From NCBI GenBank assembly GCA_937921865.1, contig CAKZWF010000004.1, forward strand, positions 1 to 64,000: DNA of 64,000 bases, in the 5' to 3' direction. The notes beneath the pieces were generated by a model that did not search any database, had not been told where the DNA came from, and saw nothing but the letters and a program-made list of their open reading frames with translations. Source of the stretch: an uncultured Pseudomonadales bacterium. Lineage in GTDB: Bacteria; Pseudomonadota; Gammaproteobacteria; Pseudomonadales; Azotimanducaceae. The position numbers were made by a program, and so were the translations under genes. Positions 46,106 through 57,200 of this stretch are shown here, one piece after another (position 1 is the stretch's first letter; every line of letters starts with the position of its first letter).

Positions 46106-46754
46106 GCAGCCAGCCGCAGCGCTCCCACGCCCCCAGCACATATCGGGTACCCCAGTCGTGGTGATAGACACCCGGACGATGGGTATGACCGTGGATAAGA
46201 ATTGAGGCACCCGTCCGGCGCATGACGCGCGCAACCTCGTTCTCATTAACGTCCATGATGTTGGCCGCTTTGTTAGCATTTGCGGCACGGCTCTGGGAGC
46301 GCATGGTGAGTGCCAGCGCGCGCCTGTCGCTGAGCGACTGGGATAGAATCTGCGTCTGCCAAGCACTGGATCTGAACATTGCTCTGACGTTCTGGTATTT
46401 GTCGTCGTCGGTGCAGAATGCGTCGCCATGCGCCAGTAGAGTACGCTGATCAATCAGCGTCGGATCGCTGAGTAGCGCAGCGCGGCTGAGTTCGCAGAAC
46501 TGTGAACCAAACAGAAAATCCCGGTTGCCATGCATGATGAAAACCGGACAGTGCTCAGCGGTCTCTGCCAGGAGGCTGATCAGCGCCTGGGCGAGCGGAC
46601 CGTCGTCATCGTCGCCGACCCAGACTTCCACCAGGTCACCAAGAAAGTAGATTGCATTGCAGCGGTCACGCTCAGCCTGCAGCAGAGCGCGCAAACCTGA
46701 AAACGCTCTGGAGTGTTCACTCTCCAGGTGGAGATCGGACAGAAACAGCTGCAT
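46047..46754 (-). CDS. lpxH: UDP-2,3-diacylglucosamine diphosphatase
   Basis: LFLSDLHLESEHSR, FLGDLVEVWVGDDD, MHGNRDFLFG; ATGA overlap with folD. Confidence 0.94.
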   Translation of the reverse strand: MQLFLSDLHLESEHSRAFSGLRALLQAERDRCNAIYFLGDLVEVWVGDDDDGPLAQALISLLAETAEHCPVFIMHGNRDFLFGSQFCELSRAALLSDPTLIDQRTLLAHGDAFCTDDDKYQNVRAMFRSSAWQTQILSQSLSDRRALALTMRSQSRAANANKAANIMDVNENEVARVMRRTGASILIHGHTHRPGVYHHDWGTRYVLGAWERCGWLLRRRAGQFQLECFCLPHRA

Positions 46755-47620
46755 CAGGGCAGGGTGTTGGCAAATTCTCCCTCGGCAACCGCCAGGGTGT
46801 TCTGCAACATTGCCACGCGGGTCATTGGACCCACGCCTCCGGGCACCGGCGTAATCCACGCCGCCCGCTTAACCGCGGCGTCGAAGTCAACGTCGCCGTG
46901 GAGTTTACCGTCTTCGCCCCGGGTGATTCCGACGTCGATGACAATGGCTCCCGGCTTGATCCAGTCTCCCGGGACCAGGCCGGGTTTGCCAACTGCACTT
47001 ACCACTAGATCGGCTGATCTGACCCGACTTGCCGTGTCCCGGGTAAATTTGTGCGCGGTGGTTACCGTGCACCCGGCAAGGAGCAGTTCCAGCCCCATCG
47101 GTCTGCCGACATGATTGGAAGCACCTATCACAGTGGCATCCAGACCGCGCAGATTTACGCCAGTGAACTCCAGCAGGCTCATGATGCCTTTGGGCGTGCA
47201 GGAACGTATAGTCGGCCGTCGAACGACGAGCCTGCCGACGTTGAAAGGATGAAAACCGTCAACGTCTTTGCCTGGATCGATCACGTCAATGATGCGCCCT
47301 TCGTCGATGTGCTCAGGCAGTGGTGATTGCACCAGAATGCCGTCGATGCGCGGATCCCCATTCAGTGTTGCAATATGGGCTTCCAGGTCCTGCTGGCTGA
47401 TGTTGCTCGACAGGTGCTGAAAATTGGAGTGATAACCGATCTCCTCACAATCCCGGCGCTTACCTTTCACGTAGATTTCTGACGCCGGGTCGTTGCCAAC
47501 CAGAATCACGGCCAGCCCCGGGACCCTGAGGTTCTTATTGATGCGCTCATTGACGCGTTGCCGCAGTTCCTGGCGCAGCGACTTGGCAAGGGCATTGCCG
47601 TCGAGAATTTTTGCTGTCAT
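46754..47620 (-). CDS. folD: methylenetetrahydrofolate dehydrogenase/cyclohydrolase
   Basis: [33 protein letters not shown]. Confidence 0.96.
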   Translation of the reverse strand: MTAKILDGNALAKSLRQELRQRVNERINKNLRVPGLAVILVGNDPASEIYVKGKRRDCEEIGYHSNFQHLSSNISQQDLEAHIATLNGDPRIDGILVQSPLPEHIDEGRIIDVIDPGKDVDGFHPFNVGRLVVRRPTIRSCTPKGIMSLLEFTGVNLRGLDATVIGASNHVGRPMGLELLLAGCTVTTAHKFTRDTASRVRSADLVVSAVGKPGLVPGDWIKPGAIVIDVGITRGEDGKLHGDVDFDAAVKRAAWITPVPGGVGPMTRVAMLQNTLAVAEGEFANTLP

Positions 47621-47753
47621 CTAGGTTCCGCCGTGCCGATCTCAGGCGGGCATTCTACATTGATCGAGATCCATGGGGCGAAGCTGCAGGATTAGCAATC
47701 GGCGTTTGACGCCTCAGTAGCGCCTAAGTATCATCGCGCGGCTTTGGCGCCGT

Positions 47754-47830
47754 CGGGGTATAGCGCAGTCTGGTAGCGCGCCTGCTTTGGGAGCAGGATG
47801 TCGGGAGTTCGAATCTCTCTACCCCGACCA
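47754..47830 (+). tRNA. tRNA-Pro (TGG)
   Basis: CGGGGTATAGCGCAGTCTGG...CTTTGGGAG...GTTCGAATC...TACCCCGACCA. Confidence 0.95.
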
Positions 47831-47840
47831 ATTTTTCGTT

Positions 47841-47917
47841 GCGCCCGTAGCTCAACTGGATAGAGCATCGGCCTTCTAAGCCGGCGGTTGAAGGTTCGAG
47901 TCCTTCCGGGCGTACCA
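47841..47917 (+). tRNA. tRNA-Arg (TCT)
   Basis: GCGCCCGTAGCTCAACTGGATAGAGCATCGGCCTTCTAAGCC...GTTCGAGTC...CGGGCGTACCA. Confidence 0.95.
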
Positions 47918-48077
47918 GGCTTGCAGTGCTCAGGGACAGGTTGTTGCGATCAGTGTTTGCAAAACGAAAAGGTGGCAACGAACAGAGCAATCGCCAACAG
48001 CAAAGAGACAGTAAAAAACTGGCCGCTAGTGAAAGTGGTCGTGAAGAGTGAACGCAACAGGTTTCACAGGTTCCAAT

Positions 48078-48154
48078 GGTGGGCGTAGCTCAGTTGGTAG
48101 AGCTCCGGGTTGTGATCCCGGCGGTCGTGGGTTCAAGCCCCATCGTCCACCCCA
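48078..48154 (+). tRNA. tRNA-His (GTG)
   Basis: GGTGGGCGTAGCTCAGTTGGTAGAGCTCCGGGTTGTGATCCCGG...GTTCAAGCC...CCACCCCA. Confidence 0.95.
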
Positions 48155-48297
48155 TTTTACCTGTCGGGGTTGAATAGGCCTCGACACCAGCGCTCCGGAG
48201 CATTGAAGCTCCTGACAACTGCGCGGCTTAATCCGTGCGCGTAAACATGCAAGCTTCGATAAACACCTAACCAAGCAGCAACAACAGAATAGTATTC

Positions 48298-49704
48298 ATG
48301 CAGATATCGATTGAAATTACCAATGGCCTGGAGCGGCGACTGACCATCTCTCTGCCTTCCGAACAATTTGAACAGCAGATCAGCGAACGCCTGGGGAAAG
48401 CGGCGCAATCGATCCGGCTGCCCGGATTCCGTCCTGGCAAGATCCCCATGAAAGAAGTTCGCCGCCGATATGGCCCAGCTGTGCGTGCGGAAGTTGCCGG
48501 TGAACTGATGCAATCGAGTTTTGTTGAAGCAATTGGCAAAGAATCATTGTCACCAGCGGGTTCTCCAACTCTTGATGTAGTCAAGATGGATCCGGGTATA
48601 GATTTCGAATTCACCGCTACCTTCGAAGTCTTCCCGAACGTGGAATTGACTGATCTTTCCAAACTGCAGATCAAGCGACCACAGGCCCAGATTACCGACG
48701 CTGATCTGGAACAGATGATCGAACGGCTGCGCGAACAGCGCACCGAGCATGTCGCGGTCGAACGTGCCGCCGCGGAAGGTGATCAGGTCACGGTCGATTT
48801 TGTCGGTACTTTGGATGGTGAAACATTTGATGGCGGCAGCGGTGAAGGGGTGTCCTTTGTTGTTGGCGCTGGCCAGATGATCGAGGACTTCGACAGCGCG
48901 GTCAGAGGCATGTCCAGTGGTGAAGAGAAGGAATTTCCTGCTACGTTCCCGGATGACTATAACGCCGAGCATCTGCAGGGAAAGACTGCGACTTTCACTA
49001 TTACTGTCAAGGAAGTTGCGGAATCGAAGCGGCCTGAGCTGGATGACGAGTTCTTCAAAGCATTCGGTGTCGAGGAGGGCGGCGAAGAGGCCTTCCGTAA
49101 GGATGTGCGCGAGAACATGCAGCGGGAGATGGACGGTGCCGCCAGAAACCAGCTGAAGAGTCAGGTGATGGATCAGCTGCACGCCAACCATACTGTGCAG
49201 TTGCCCGGCGTGGTCGTCAGCAATGAAATACAGGCCTTGAAGCAGCAGATGCTGCAGCAGTTTCAGATGTACGGTCAGCAGGGCAATGCAGACCAGATAG
49301 ATCTGCCGGATGATCTGTTCACGGAACAGGCGGAGAGGCGGGTGGCGGTTGGGCTTATAGTCAACGAAATTGTCTCAAAAGCAGATCTGAGTGCAGATCC
49401 GGAGCGGGTCAAACAACGCATCGAAGAGATGGCATCGGGATATGCTGAGCCTGCGCAGGTGATAAATTACTACATGAGTAACGCCGAGCAGCGGCAGCAG
49501 ATCGAAATGGCGGTGCTTGAAGATCAGGTCGTGGATCACATTCTCGATCAGGCCAGTATCGAGGAAGTTGTCAGCAACTATAATGATGTCATCAGTGGAC
49601 AGGCGATAGCGCCAGAACAGACTGACGAAGATTTGACGGCCGATGTGGATACTGGCGAAGGTGAAACCGCGGATGCGGCTTCAGAGGCCTCGGATAAGGC
49701 CTGA
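48298..49704 (+). CDS. tig: trigger factor
   Basis: N-terminal ribosome-binding region and GFRPGKIPMKEVRRRYG; FKBP domain; upstream of clpP. Confidence 0.96.
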   Translation: MQISIEITNGLERRLTISLPSEQFEQQISERLGKAAQSIRLPGFRPGKIPMKEVRRRYGPAVRAEVAGELMQSSFVEAIGKESLSPAGSPTLDVVKMDPGIDFEFTATFEVFPNVELTDLSKLQIKRPQAQITDADLEQMIERLREQRTEHVAVERAAAEGDQVTVDFVGTLDGETFDGGSGEGVSFVVGAGQMIEDFDSAVRGMSSGEEKEFPATFPDDYNAEHLQGKTATFTITVKEVAESKRPELDDEFFKAFGVEEGGEEAFRKDVRENMQREMDGAARNQLKSQVMDQLHANHTVQLPGVVVSNEIQALKQQMLQQFQMYGQQGNADQIDLPDDLFTEQAERRVAVGLIVNEIVSKADLSADPERVKQRIEEMASGYAEPAQVINYYMSNAEQRQQIEMAVLEDQVVDHILDQASIEEVVSNYNDVISGQAIAPEQTDEDLTADVDTGEGETADAASEASDKA

Positions 49705-49812
49705 GAGTCAGCGATTAGAGAGCCCCTTTTTACGCGTCCCTGAAGACCTGGGCGCGTAAAGACAGAGGGGGGCGAACAAGGTTTAATAGACGCCTACCTA
49801 ACGGAGCGCTTA

Positions 49813-50454
49813 ATGAAAGACCCCTATCTTCCGGAAATCAGCAATCTGAACCTCGTGCCGACGGTTATTGAACAGTCGGCGCGCGGTGAGCGGGCATTCG
49901 ATATTTTTTCCCGGCTACTGAAAGATCGAATTATTTTTCTGGTGGGCCCGGTTGAGGACCATGTTGCCAACCTCGTTGTGGCGCAACTGTTGTTCCTGGA
50001 GTCGGAAAACCCCGACAAAGACATCCATCTTTACATTAATTCGCCGGGCGGCTCTGTCACCGCGGGCTTGTCGATCTACGACACCATGCAGTTTGTACGC
50101 TGTGATATCAGCACCATGTGCATTGGCCAGGCAGCGAGCATGGGCTCGTTTCTGTTGGCTGCAGGTGCGGCTGGCAAGCGTTACGCACTGCCGAATGCGC
50201 GAATGATGATTCATCAGCCCTCGGGCGGATCGCGTGGTGTTGCTGCGGACATCGAGATCCAGGCGCAGGAAATACTGCTGATTAGAGAACAGCTGAATAG
50301 CCTGCTGGCAAGCCATACCGGTCAAACAGCAGAGCGGATCGCTGAAGACACTGACCGGGACTACTGGATGAGCGCAGACGCCGCCCAGGAATACGGATTG
50401 ATCGACCTTGTTCAGCGTCCCCGAAAACCGCTGGCTGAGGCCCCCAGCGAGTAA
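49813..50454 (+). CDS. clpP: ATP-dependent Clp protease proteolytic subunit
   Basis: [22 protein letters not shown]-type, [35 protein letters not shown]. Confidence 0.97.
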   Translation: MKDPYLPEISNLNLVPTVIEQSARGERAFDIFSRLLKDRIIFLVGPVEDHVANLVVAQLLFLESENPDKDIHLYINSPGGSVTAGLSIYDTMQFVRCDISTMCIGQAASMGSFLLAAGAAGKRYALPNARMMIHQPSGGSRGVAADIEIQAQEILLIREQLNSLLASHTGQTAERIAEDTDRDYWMSADAAQEYGLIDLVQRPRKPLAEAPSE

Positions 50455-50460
50455 ATTTGC

Positions 50461-50480
50461 TTGCAAGTCCGGACTTGCAA
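50461..50480. promoter_or_regulatory. perfect 20-bp palindrome TTGCAAGTCCGGACTTGCAA
   Basis: Direct read, 7 bp after the clpP stop; enclosed by TTGCTTGC (50457-50464) ... GCAAGCAA (50493-50500). Confidence 0.6.
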
Positions 50481-50681
50481 AATTTCCGGCATGCAAGCAA
50501 GGTAAAGCTGATTCGCTACGCGGAGTGAGGTATATGGCCGCATGGAAGCCATGAAAGCCTGAGAACGTGGACGACGGCGTATAAAGCTGAGTAGAAATTA
50601 ACGTAGCCTTGCGACGAAGAGGTCGCAAGGCTAAGACGAGTCCTGATGATTAGGGCTGCGAACCAGATAGAGGCATTATCT

Positions 50682-51962
50682 ATGTCGGATGAAAGCGGTA
50701 AGGGCGACGACTCAGGCAAGCTCCTGTACTGCTCTTTTTGTGGTAAGAGCCAGCATGAGGTCAGAAAGCTGATCGCGGGCCCGTCTGTGTTCATCTGCGA
50801 TGAGTGCGTCGAACTTTGTAACGACATTATCCGTGAAGAAGTTACCGAAAGCGGTGCAACAAAAGAAAGTGATCAGCTGCCTGTACCGCGCGAGATCAAT
50901 GACATTCTTGATGAATATGTCATTGGTCAGGAGCATGCTAAAAAAGTACTTTCTGTGGCTGTTTACAATCACTACAAACGGTTGAACTACACCGGTAAGA
51001 AAGACGAAGTCGAACTGTCGAAGTCAAACATACTGCTGATTGGTCCAACTGGTAGCGGTAAAACGCTGTTGGCTGAAACGCTTGCCCGGCTGCTCGATGT
51101 GCCATTCACGATTGCAGATGCCACCACGCTCACTGAAGCGGGCTATGTCGGTGAAGACGTCGAGAACATCATTCAGAAGCTGCTTCAGAAGTGTGACTAC
51201 GACGTCGAACGAGCTCAGGTCGGCATTGTCTATATAGACGAAATCGACAAAATTTCCCGAAAGTCTGACAACCCGTCGATAACCCGGGATGTATCTGGTG
51301 AGGGCGTACAGCAGGCTCTGCTCAAATTGATCGAAGGTACTGTCGCGTCGGTTCCACCCCAGGGCGGACGTAAACATCCTCAGCAGGAGTTTCTGCAGGT
51401 AGATACCTCGAAGATTCTGTTTATCTGTGGCGGTGCGTTTGCCGGCCTCGATAAAGTCATCAATGACCGGTCCGAAAAGTCCGGTATTGGCTTCGCGGCT
51501 ACCGTAAAGGGTGAAGAAGATCGTAAGTCTATCGGTGAAACCTTGCGCCGTATTGAACCCGAAGATCTGATTCACTACGGCCTGATCCCGGAATTTGTCG
51601 GCCGGTTACCTGTGGTCGCTACTCTCGATGAACTCGACACCGAAGCGCTGGTCAGAATCCTTACCGAACCCAAGAACTCGCTGACCCGTCAGTACTCGAA
51701 ACTGTTCGAGATAGAGGGCGTTGAGGTTGATTTCCGCGAAGATGCATTGCGAGCCGTCGCGCAGAAAGCCATGGATCGGAAAACCGGAGCGCGCGGCTTG
51801 CGGTCGATTCTCGAAGCGGTGCTGCTCGATACTATGTACGACCTGCCATCGACAGAATCGGTGACCAAAGTGGTTATTGACGAAAGCGTCATCAAAGGCG
51901 AAAGCGAGCCAATGCTGATGTACGAGAACGTCGACAAAGCCCAGGCCGCACCCAAAGACTGA
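50682..51962 (+). CDS. clpX: ATP-dependent Clp protease ATP-binding subunit
   Basis: Zinc-finger N-terminus [48 protein letters not shown]. Confidence 0.97.
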   Translation: MSDESGKGDDSGKLLYCSFCGKSQHEVRKLIAGPSVFICDECVELCNDIIREEVTESGATKESDQLPVPREINDILDEYVIGQEHAKKVLSVAVYNHYKRLNYTGKKDEVELSKSNILLIGPTGSGKTLLAETLARLLDVPFTIADATTLTEAGYVGEDVENIIQKLLQKCDYDVERAQVGIVYIDEIDKISRKSDNPSITRDVSGEGVQQALLKLIEGTVASVPPQGGRKHPQQEFLQVDTSKILFICGGAFAGLDKVINDRSEKSGIGFAATVKGEEDRKSIGETLRRIEPEDLIHYGLIPEFVGRLPVVATLDELDTEALVRILTEPKNSLTRQYSKLFEIEGVEVDFREDALRAVAQKAMDRKTGARGLRSILEAVLLDTMYDLPSTESVTKVVIDESVIKGESEPMLMYENVDKAQAAPKD

Positions 51963-52120
51963 ACCGAAGTTCACAGGTCTTGCGCCTGCCCGGTGCGGTT
52001 ACATCTTCCTGTATAAGCCTGGACAATGTCTGGCTGGTGTTCCGCCTTGGATAATCCGAAGGTGGCCAACACAAAGCTGATGTGTTTCCGGCATCTGGCG
52101 CAGACAACTTTGGAGGCAAT

Positions 52121-54553
52121 TTGATAACCAACGTACCAGTCTTACCGCTTCGCGACATGGTGGTTTATCCGCACGGCGTCCATCCGCTGTTTGTTGGCAC
52201 CGAAAGTTCAATTTGCGCTCTGGATCAGGCAATGGCCGATGACAAGCAGATCCTGCTGGTCGCCAAACGTGATGCCGAAGTTGAACTTCCCGAGGCCGGT
52301 GACCTTTTTCCGATGGGTACTGTTGCCACTGTGCTGCAGTTGCTGAAATTGCCCGATGGAACGGTCAAGGTTCTGGTGGAAGGTGGGCAGCGAGCCAAAC
52401 TGCACGAGTTGAAAGCAGACGCAGAGTTTCTGACTGCCGAAGTGGAAACGGTTACTGAACCACAGGTGGACGCGCGGGAATCAGAAGCGCTGGTGCGAAC
52501 CATCATGGGCCAGTTCGAACAATACATAAAAGTCAGCAAGAAAGTCCCCCAGGAAGTTTTGTCGTCGGTTTCGAGCATTGATGATCCCGGTCGCCTTGTT
52601 GACACTATTTCAGCCCAGTTGTCTCTGAGCATCGAAGACAAACAGTCGGTTCTCGAGTGTGTCGAGCTCAAAGCCCGTATAGATCTTCTGCTCGGGTTCA
52701 TGGATACAGAAGTTGATGTCTCTCAGATGGAAAAGCGCATCCGGGGACGGGTGAAGAAGCAGATGGAGAAGAGTCAGCGCGAGTACTACCTGAATGAGCA
52801 GATGAAGGCTATTCAGAAGGAACTCGGTGATCTTGACGAAGCACCGAATGAACTCGAAGAGCTGAAAAGCAAAATCGATGACAGCGGCATGGGGAAAGAA
52901 GCCAAAGACAAATCGCTTGTTGAACTGGGCAAACTCAAGCTGATGTCGCCCATGTCTGCTGAGGCAACCGTAGTCCGCAGCTATCTCGACTGGATGGTCG
53001 GTATGCCGTGGAAGGAACGCAGCAGAGTCCGCAGAGATCTGGCAAGCGCTCAGAAGATTCTTGATGAAGACCATTATGGTCTGGAAGACGTCAAAGACAG
53101 AATCATCGAGTACCTGGCGGTGCAGGCCCGGGTAAAGAAAATGAAGGGCCCCGTGCTCTGTCTTGTGGGTCCTCCCGGCGTGGGTAAAACCTCACTGGGC
53201 GAAAGCATCGCACGTGCTACTAACCGTAAGTTTGTTCGTATGGCACTTGGTGGTGTTCGCGATGAAGCGGAAATCCGGGGACATCGACGCACCTATATCG
53301 GGTCGATGCCAGGAAAAATCCTGCAGAAGATGGCCAAGGTCGGTGTTCGGAACCCGCTGTTTCTGCTCGACGAGATCGACAAGATGGGGATGGATGTCCG
53401 CGGTGATCCGGCCAGTGCTCTGCTGGAGGTGCTCGACCCGGAGCAGAACAATACCTTTAACGATCACTATCTGGAAGTCGATTACGATCTTTCGGACGTG
53501 TTCTTCATCTGTACTTCCAATTCGATGAATATCCCGGCTCCGTTGCTTGATCGGATGGAAGTGATCCGGCTGCCTGGATATACCGAAGATGAAAAGCTGA
53601 ACATTGCCCGGCGCTACCTGGTGCCGAAACAGATCAAGCAGAACGGTCTGGCGAATGAAGAACTCGAGGTGACCGACGGCGCGTTGATGCATCTGGTTCG
53701 TTACTACACGCGTGAGGCGGGAGTACGGGGTCTAGAACGGGAAATCGCCAAGCTGTCCCGTAAGGTTGTTAAACAGACGTCGCTCAAGCTCAGTGGTAAA
53801 CGCTCGAAGTCTGCTGCGAAGTCGGAACCTGTCGTGATTACGGAAGATTCGGTTGAGGCATACAACGGGGTGCGCAAATTTTCCTACGGACTCGCCGAAG
53901 AAGAAAATCAGATTGGAATTGTGACTGGTCTGGCCTGGACTCAGGTGGGCGGTGAATTGCTCAGCATCGAAGCCGTGGCAGTTCCCGGGAAAGGTCGTCA
54001 GACCAAGACCGGATCGCTCGGCGATGTGATGCAGGAGTCGATCCAGGCAGCAATCACCGTGGTTCGCAGCCGTTCCGAAGTGCTTGGTATCCGCAAAGAT
54101 TTTCATGACAAGTTTGATCTGCACTTTCACGTACCCGAAGGGGCGACGCCGAAAGATGGCCCGAGTGCGGGCATCGGGATGTGTACGGCTCTGGTGTCGG
54201 TGCTTTCGGGTATTGCTGTGAGGGCTGACGTGGCGATGACCGGCGAGATCACGCTGAGAGGGCAGGTGCTGCCGATCGGTGGGCTGAAGGAAAAACTGCT
54301 GGCCGCGCAGCGGGGTGGAATTAGGACCGTCATCATTCCTGATGAGAATGAGCGGGACCTCAAAGAAATCCCGGATAATGTCAAAGCCGATCTGACCATA
54401 GTGCCGGTGAAATGGATCGATGAGGTTTTACAGATCGCTCTGGAGCGGATGCCGGAACCCCTGGTTGGGGAAGTTGAGCCTGGATCCGAAGAGGTCCAGA
54501 CGTCCTCAGATGGCTCTCGTGACGACGGCGATATGGCCATCAGCCCGCATTAG
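52121..54553 (+). CDS. lon: ATP-dependent protease Lon
   Basis: [33 protein letters not shown]; catalytic [14 protein letters not shown] start with GGAGG upstream. Confidence 0.96.
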   Translation: MITNVPVLPLRDMVVYPHGVHPLFVGTESSICALDQAMADDKQILLVAKRDAEVELPEAGDLFPMGTVATVLQLLKLPDGTVKVLVEGGQRAKLHELKADAEFLTAEVETVTEPQVDARESEALVRTIMGQFEQYIKVSKKVPQEVLSSVSSIDDPGRLVDTISAQLSLSIEDKQSVLECVELKARIDLLLGFMDTEVDVSQMEKRIRGRVKKQMEKSQREYYLNEQMKAIQKELGDLDEAPNELEELKSKIDDSGMGKEAKDKSLVELGKLKLMSPMSAEATVVRSYLDWMVGMPWKERSRVRRDLASAQKILDEDHYGLEDVKDRIIEYLAVQARVKKMKGPVLCLVGPPGVGKTSLGESIARATNRKFVRMALGGVRDEAEIRGHRRTYIGSMPGKILQKMAKVGVRNPLFLLDEIDKMGMDVRGDPASALLEVLDPEQNNTFNDHYLEVDYDLSDVFFICTSNSMNIPAPLLDRMEVIRLPGYTEDEKLNIARRYLVPKQIKQNGLANEELEVTDGALMHLVRYYTREAGVRGLEREIAKLSRKVVKQTSLKLSGKRSKSAAKSEPVVITEDSVEAYNGVRKFSYGLAEEENQIGIVTGLAWTQVGGELLSIEAVAVPGKGRQTKTGSLGDVMQESIQAAITVVRSRSEVLGIRKDFHDKFDLHFHVPEGATPKDGPSAGIGMCTALVSVLSGIAVRADVAMTGEITLRGQVLPIGGLKEKLLAAQRGGIRTVIIPDENERDLKEIPDNVKADLTIVPVKWIDEVLQIALERMPEPLVGEVEPGSEEVQTSSDGSRDDGDMAISPH

Positions 54554-54839
54554 TTCTGGGTTTCAACCGTTTTCGGTGCTTGCAGCGCCCAGGCGGTGTT
54601 GGTATAAATCGCCGCGAGCTTCAGGATATCGACGCACCGATCGCTTATTGAGTCAGCGATCTGTTTGAACTGGTGTTTTTGTCTGTGACAGACCTGCAGA
54701 AAACGCGCAAAAAATCAGCGCTGGCCATGCGGACTGACTACAGGGTTCATCGTCATACTGGCAAATGGACCAGAGCGAAACAGCCGGATCTGAGGTCGGC
54801 GTGGGATCCTGAGCGTATTTTATTAACGAGGGGCAGAGT

Positions 54840-55112
54840 GTGAATAAAACCGAACTGATCGACCGAATTGCAGAGTCTGCAGATATCTCCAAGGCATCCG
54901 CCGGAAGAGCTCTTGATGCAGCACTGGAAGCAGTCACGGATTCGCTCAAGCAGGCTGATCCGGTTGCGCTGGTAGGCTTTGGAACCTTTACGGTTCGCGA
55001 GCGTGCGGCACGAACTGGTCGTAATCCACAAACGGGTCAACCTATTCAGATTGCAGCGGCCAAGGTGCCTGCATTCAAACCAGGTAAAGCTTTGAAGGAC
55101 GCTCTGAACTAG
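54840..55112 (+). CDS. hupB: DNA-binding protein HU-beta
   Basis: [27 protein letters not shown]...[12 protein letters not shown]. Confidence 0.96.
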   Translation: MNKTELIDRIAESADISKASAGRALDAALEAVTDSLKQADPVALVGFGTFTVRERAARTGRNPQTGQPIQIAAAKVPAFKPGKALKDALN

Positions 55113-55140
55113 AGCGCACTTCAATAGAAACGACCCCGGA

Positions 55141-55165
55141 AAAAGGCGCCTTCTGCGCCTTTTTT
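55141..55165 (+). terminator. rho-independent terminator after hupB
   Basis: aaaaggcgccttctgcgcctttttt. Confidence 0.85.
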
Positions 55166-55190
55166 CATAGATATACAGCTAGGAATTCCG

Positions 55191-57107
55191 ATGCTTCAGA
55201 AGCTACGCGATCAGACACAGAGCCTCTTTTTCAAGGTTCTGGTCGGCGCCATCATTTTCACTTTGGCTATTTTCGGGTTTGGCGCATTCAACCTGTTCAT
55301 GAATCCCGACCCGGCCCTGGCGAGCGTTAATGGAGAAGACATCAGGCAGAGCACACTGCTGCTGGAGAGCGATCGCGAGCGCCGACGGATTGCGCTCCAG
55401 GCAGGTGAAAACTTCGATCCAAGCATGGTTGACCCTGTGCTCCTCCAGCAGATGGTCCTGGATCAGCTGATCGCCCGTTCACTTTTGACTCAGGCCGCCA
55501 ATGATCTGGATATGGGCCCGAGTACACGACAGATCAACAGCGTTGTCACAGGTAATCCAAACTTTCTGGTTGATGGCAGATTCGATGAGAACGCTTATCG
55601 CAGCGTTGTACAGATGATGGGCTATGCTCCTCAAGATTTTCTTGAAACCACCGGCGAACTTCTGGTGCTGGATCAGTTGCGCAGAGGTGTTATCGACTCA
55701 GCTTTCATCACCGACTGGGAATTGCGCCAGAACGCGCGTCTACTCAGCCAGAAGCGTGACCTGGCATATCTGCCCTTTACCGTTGAGCAGTTTGCTTCCG
55801 GCATCGAAATAGAGGAAGAAGCGGTCGCCGTCCGCTACCAGGAGAATGAACGCGACCACATGACTGAGGAAAGCGTCGACGTTGAATATGTGGAGTTGGC
55901 CTGGACTGGACTGTTGGAAGACCCGTCCATCGAGGTTACCGAAGAGGACTTGCTTGCTGCCTACGAGGCTGACAAGGCAGCGAACCCTCCGGAAGAGGAG
56001 CGTGACGCAAGCCATATACTGCTGCAGGTAAATGATGAACGCAGTGCCGAACAAGCTGCTGAACAATTGCTGGAACTCAAAGGTCGACTCGAAGCGGGGG
56101 AGGCGTTTGCTGCACTGGCGGAGGAGTTTTCTGAAGACCCGGGTTCAGCCGCCACCGGCGGTAGTCTTGGCAGCATGCGCCCGGGCGTTTTTGTTCCGGA
56201 ATTTGAAGCTGCTCTGTGGGCGCTGGAAGAAGGCGAGTTATCCGAGCCGGTACAGACTGACTTTGGTTTTCATCTGATTCTGCTGAACAGTATTGATTTC
56301 GGCGAATACCCTGAGTTTGCCGAGGTCCGGGAAGAAATTGATCGCCGGCTGCGGCAAGTCCAGGCTGAGGGACTGTTCCTTGAACGATTTCGCGAGCTGG
56401 ACAGCCTGGCGTTTGAGCAGCCGGATTCGCTGGCAGGCCTCAGTGAAGGGCTGAGCCTGGAAGTCAGAACCGCCCAGGGTATTACCAGAGAAGCCGGCTC
56501 CGGAATTTTCGGCAATATCGAATTACGTGAGGCTGTGTTCACAGACGAAGTGCTGGAAAATGGTTTTAACAGCCCTGCGATCGAGTACGTCGACAATCGG
56601 GCCGTTGTGGCTCGGGTGAGCCAGCGCTATGAGCCCGTGTTGCGGCCGCTGGAAGAAGTCGCGGAAGCGATCACGGCCGAGCTTGTTCAGGAGCGGGCGA
56701 GGGCGGCTGCTCTGGATGCACAGACGGCCGCCCTGCTCCGGCTGCAGGCTGGTGAAAGCGTTACAGAAGTCGCCGACGATGTCGGTATTGCATGGCAGAC
56801 GGTCGAGCTGGCCCGCAGGAATCAGCCTGGAGTTCCCCGGGAAGTTGGCGATCTGGTCTTTTCGATGCAGCGTCCACCAGAGGGCGACAAGCTGATAGAC
56901 GCGACCGGTAATCTGGCCGGGGATCGTTTTCTGGTCACCGTGACCCGTGTGGTTGACGGTGATCTGGCGACGATGACTGAAAGCGAAATTGGCAGTGTGC
57001 GGGACCTGCTTGCCGGACGGTCGTCCAACGTAGACTTTGAAGGGTTCTACAATTCACTCGAAGCACAAGCATCGATATCCCGACCGGAGTTTGCGCTTCC
57101 GGAGTAA
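55191..57107 (+). CDS. ppiD: peptidylprolyl isomerase PpiD
   Basis: SurA_N-like MLQKLRDQTQSLFFKVLVGAIIFTLAIFGFGAF; parvulin DASHILLQV...GGSLGSMRPGVFVPEFE. Confidence 0.93.
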   Translation: MLQKLRDQTQSLFFKVLVGAIIFTLAIFGFGAFNLFMNPDPALASVNGEDIRQSTLLLESDRERRRIALQAGENFDPSMVDPVLLQQMVLDQLIARSLLTQAANDLDMGPSTRQINSVVTGNPNFLVDGRFDENAYRSVVQMMGYAPQDFLETTGELLVLDQLRRGVIDSAFITDWELRQNARLLSQKRDLAYLPFTVEQFASGIEIEEEAVAVRYQENERDHMTEESVDVEYVELAWTGLLEDPSIEVTEEDLLAAYEADKAANPPEEERDASHILLQVNDERSAEQAAEQLLELKGRLEAGEAFAALAEEFSEDPGSAATGGSLGSMRPGVFVPEFEAALWALEEGELSEPVQTDFGFHLILLNSIDFGEYPEFAEVREEIDRRLRQVQAEGLFLERFRELDSLAFEQPDSLAGLSEGLSLEVRTAQGITREAGSGIFGNIELREAVFTDEVLENGFNSPAIEYVDNRAVVARVSQRYEPVLRPLEEVAEAITAELVQERARAAALDAQTAALLRLQAGESVTEVADDVGIAWQTVELARRNQPGVPREVGDLVFSMQRPPEGDKLIDATGNLAGDRFLVTVTRVVDGDLATMTESEIGSVRDLLAGRSSNVDFEGFYNSLEAQASISRPEFALPE

Positions 57108-57143
57108 CGCAACCCAGCGCTATTCGCCGCGGGTTGTTTAGTC

Positions 57144-57200
57144 AGTCGCCGCCGGCTGTTGAATTAGTCGCCGCCGGCTGTTGAATTAGTCGCCGCCGGC
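57144..57200 (-). repeat. 22-bp tandem repeat (about 2.6 copies) overlapping the mltD stop
   Basis: agtcgccgccggctgttgaatt x2 plus agtcgccgccggc. Confidence 0.95.
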
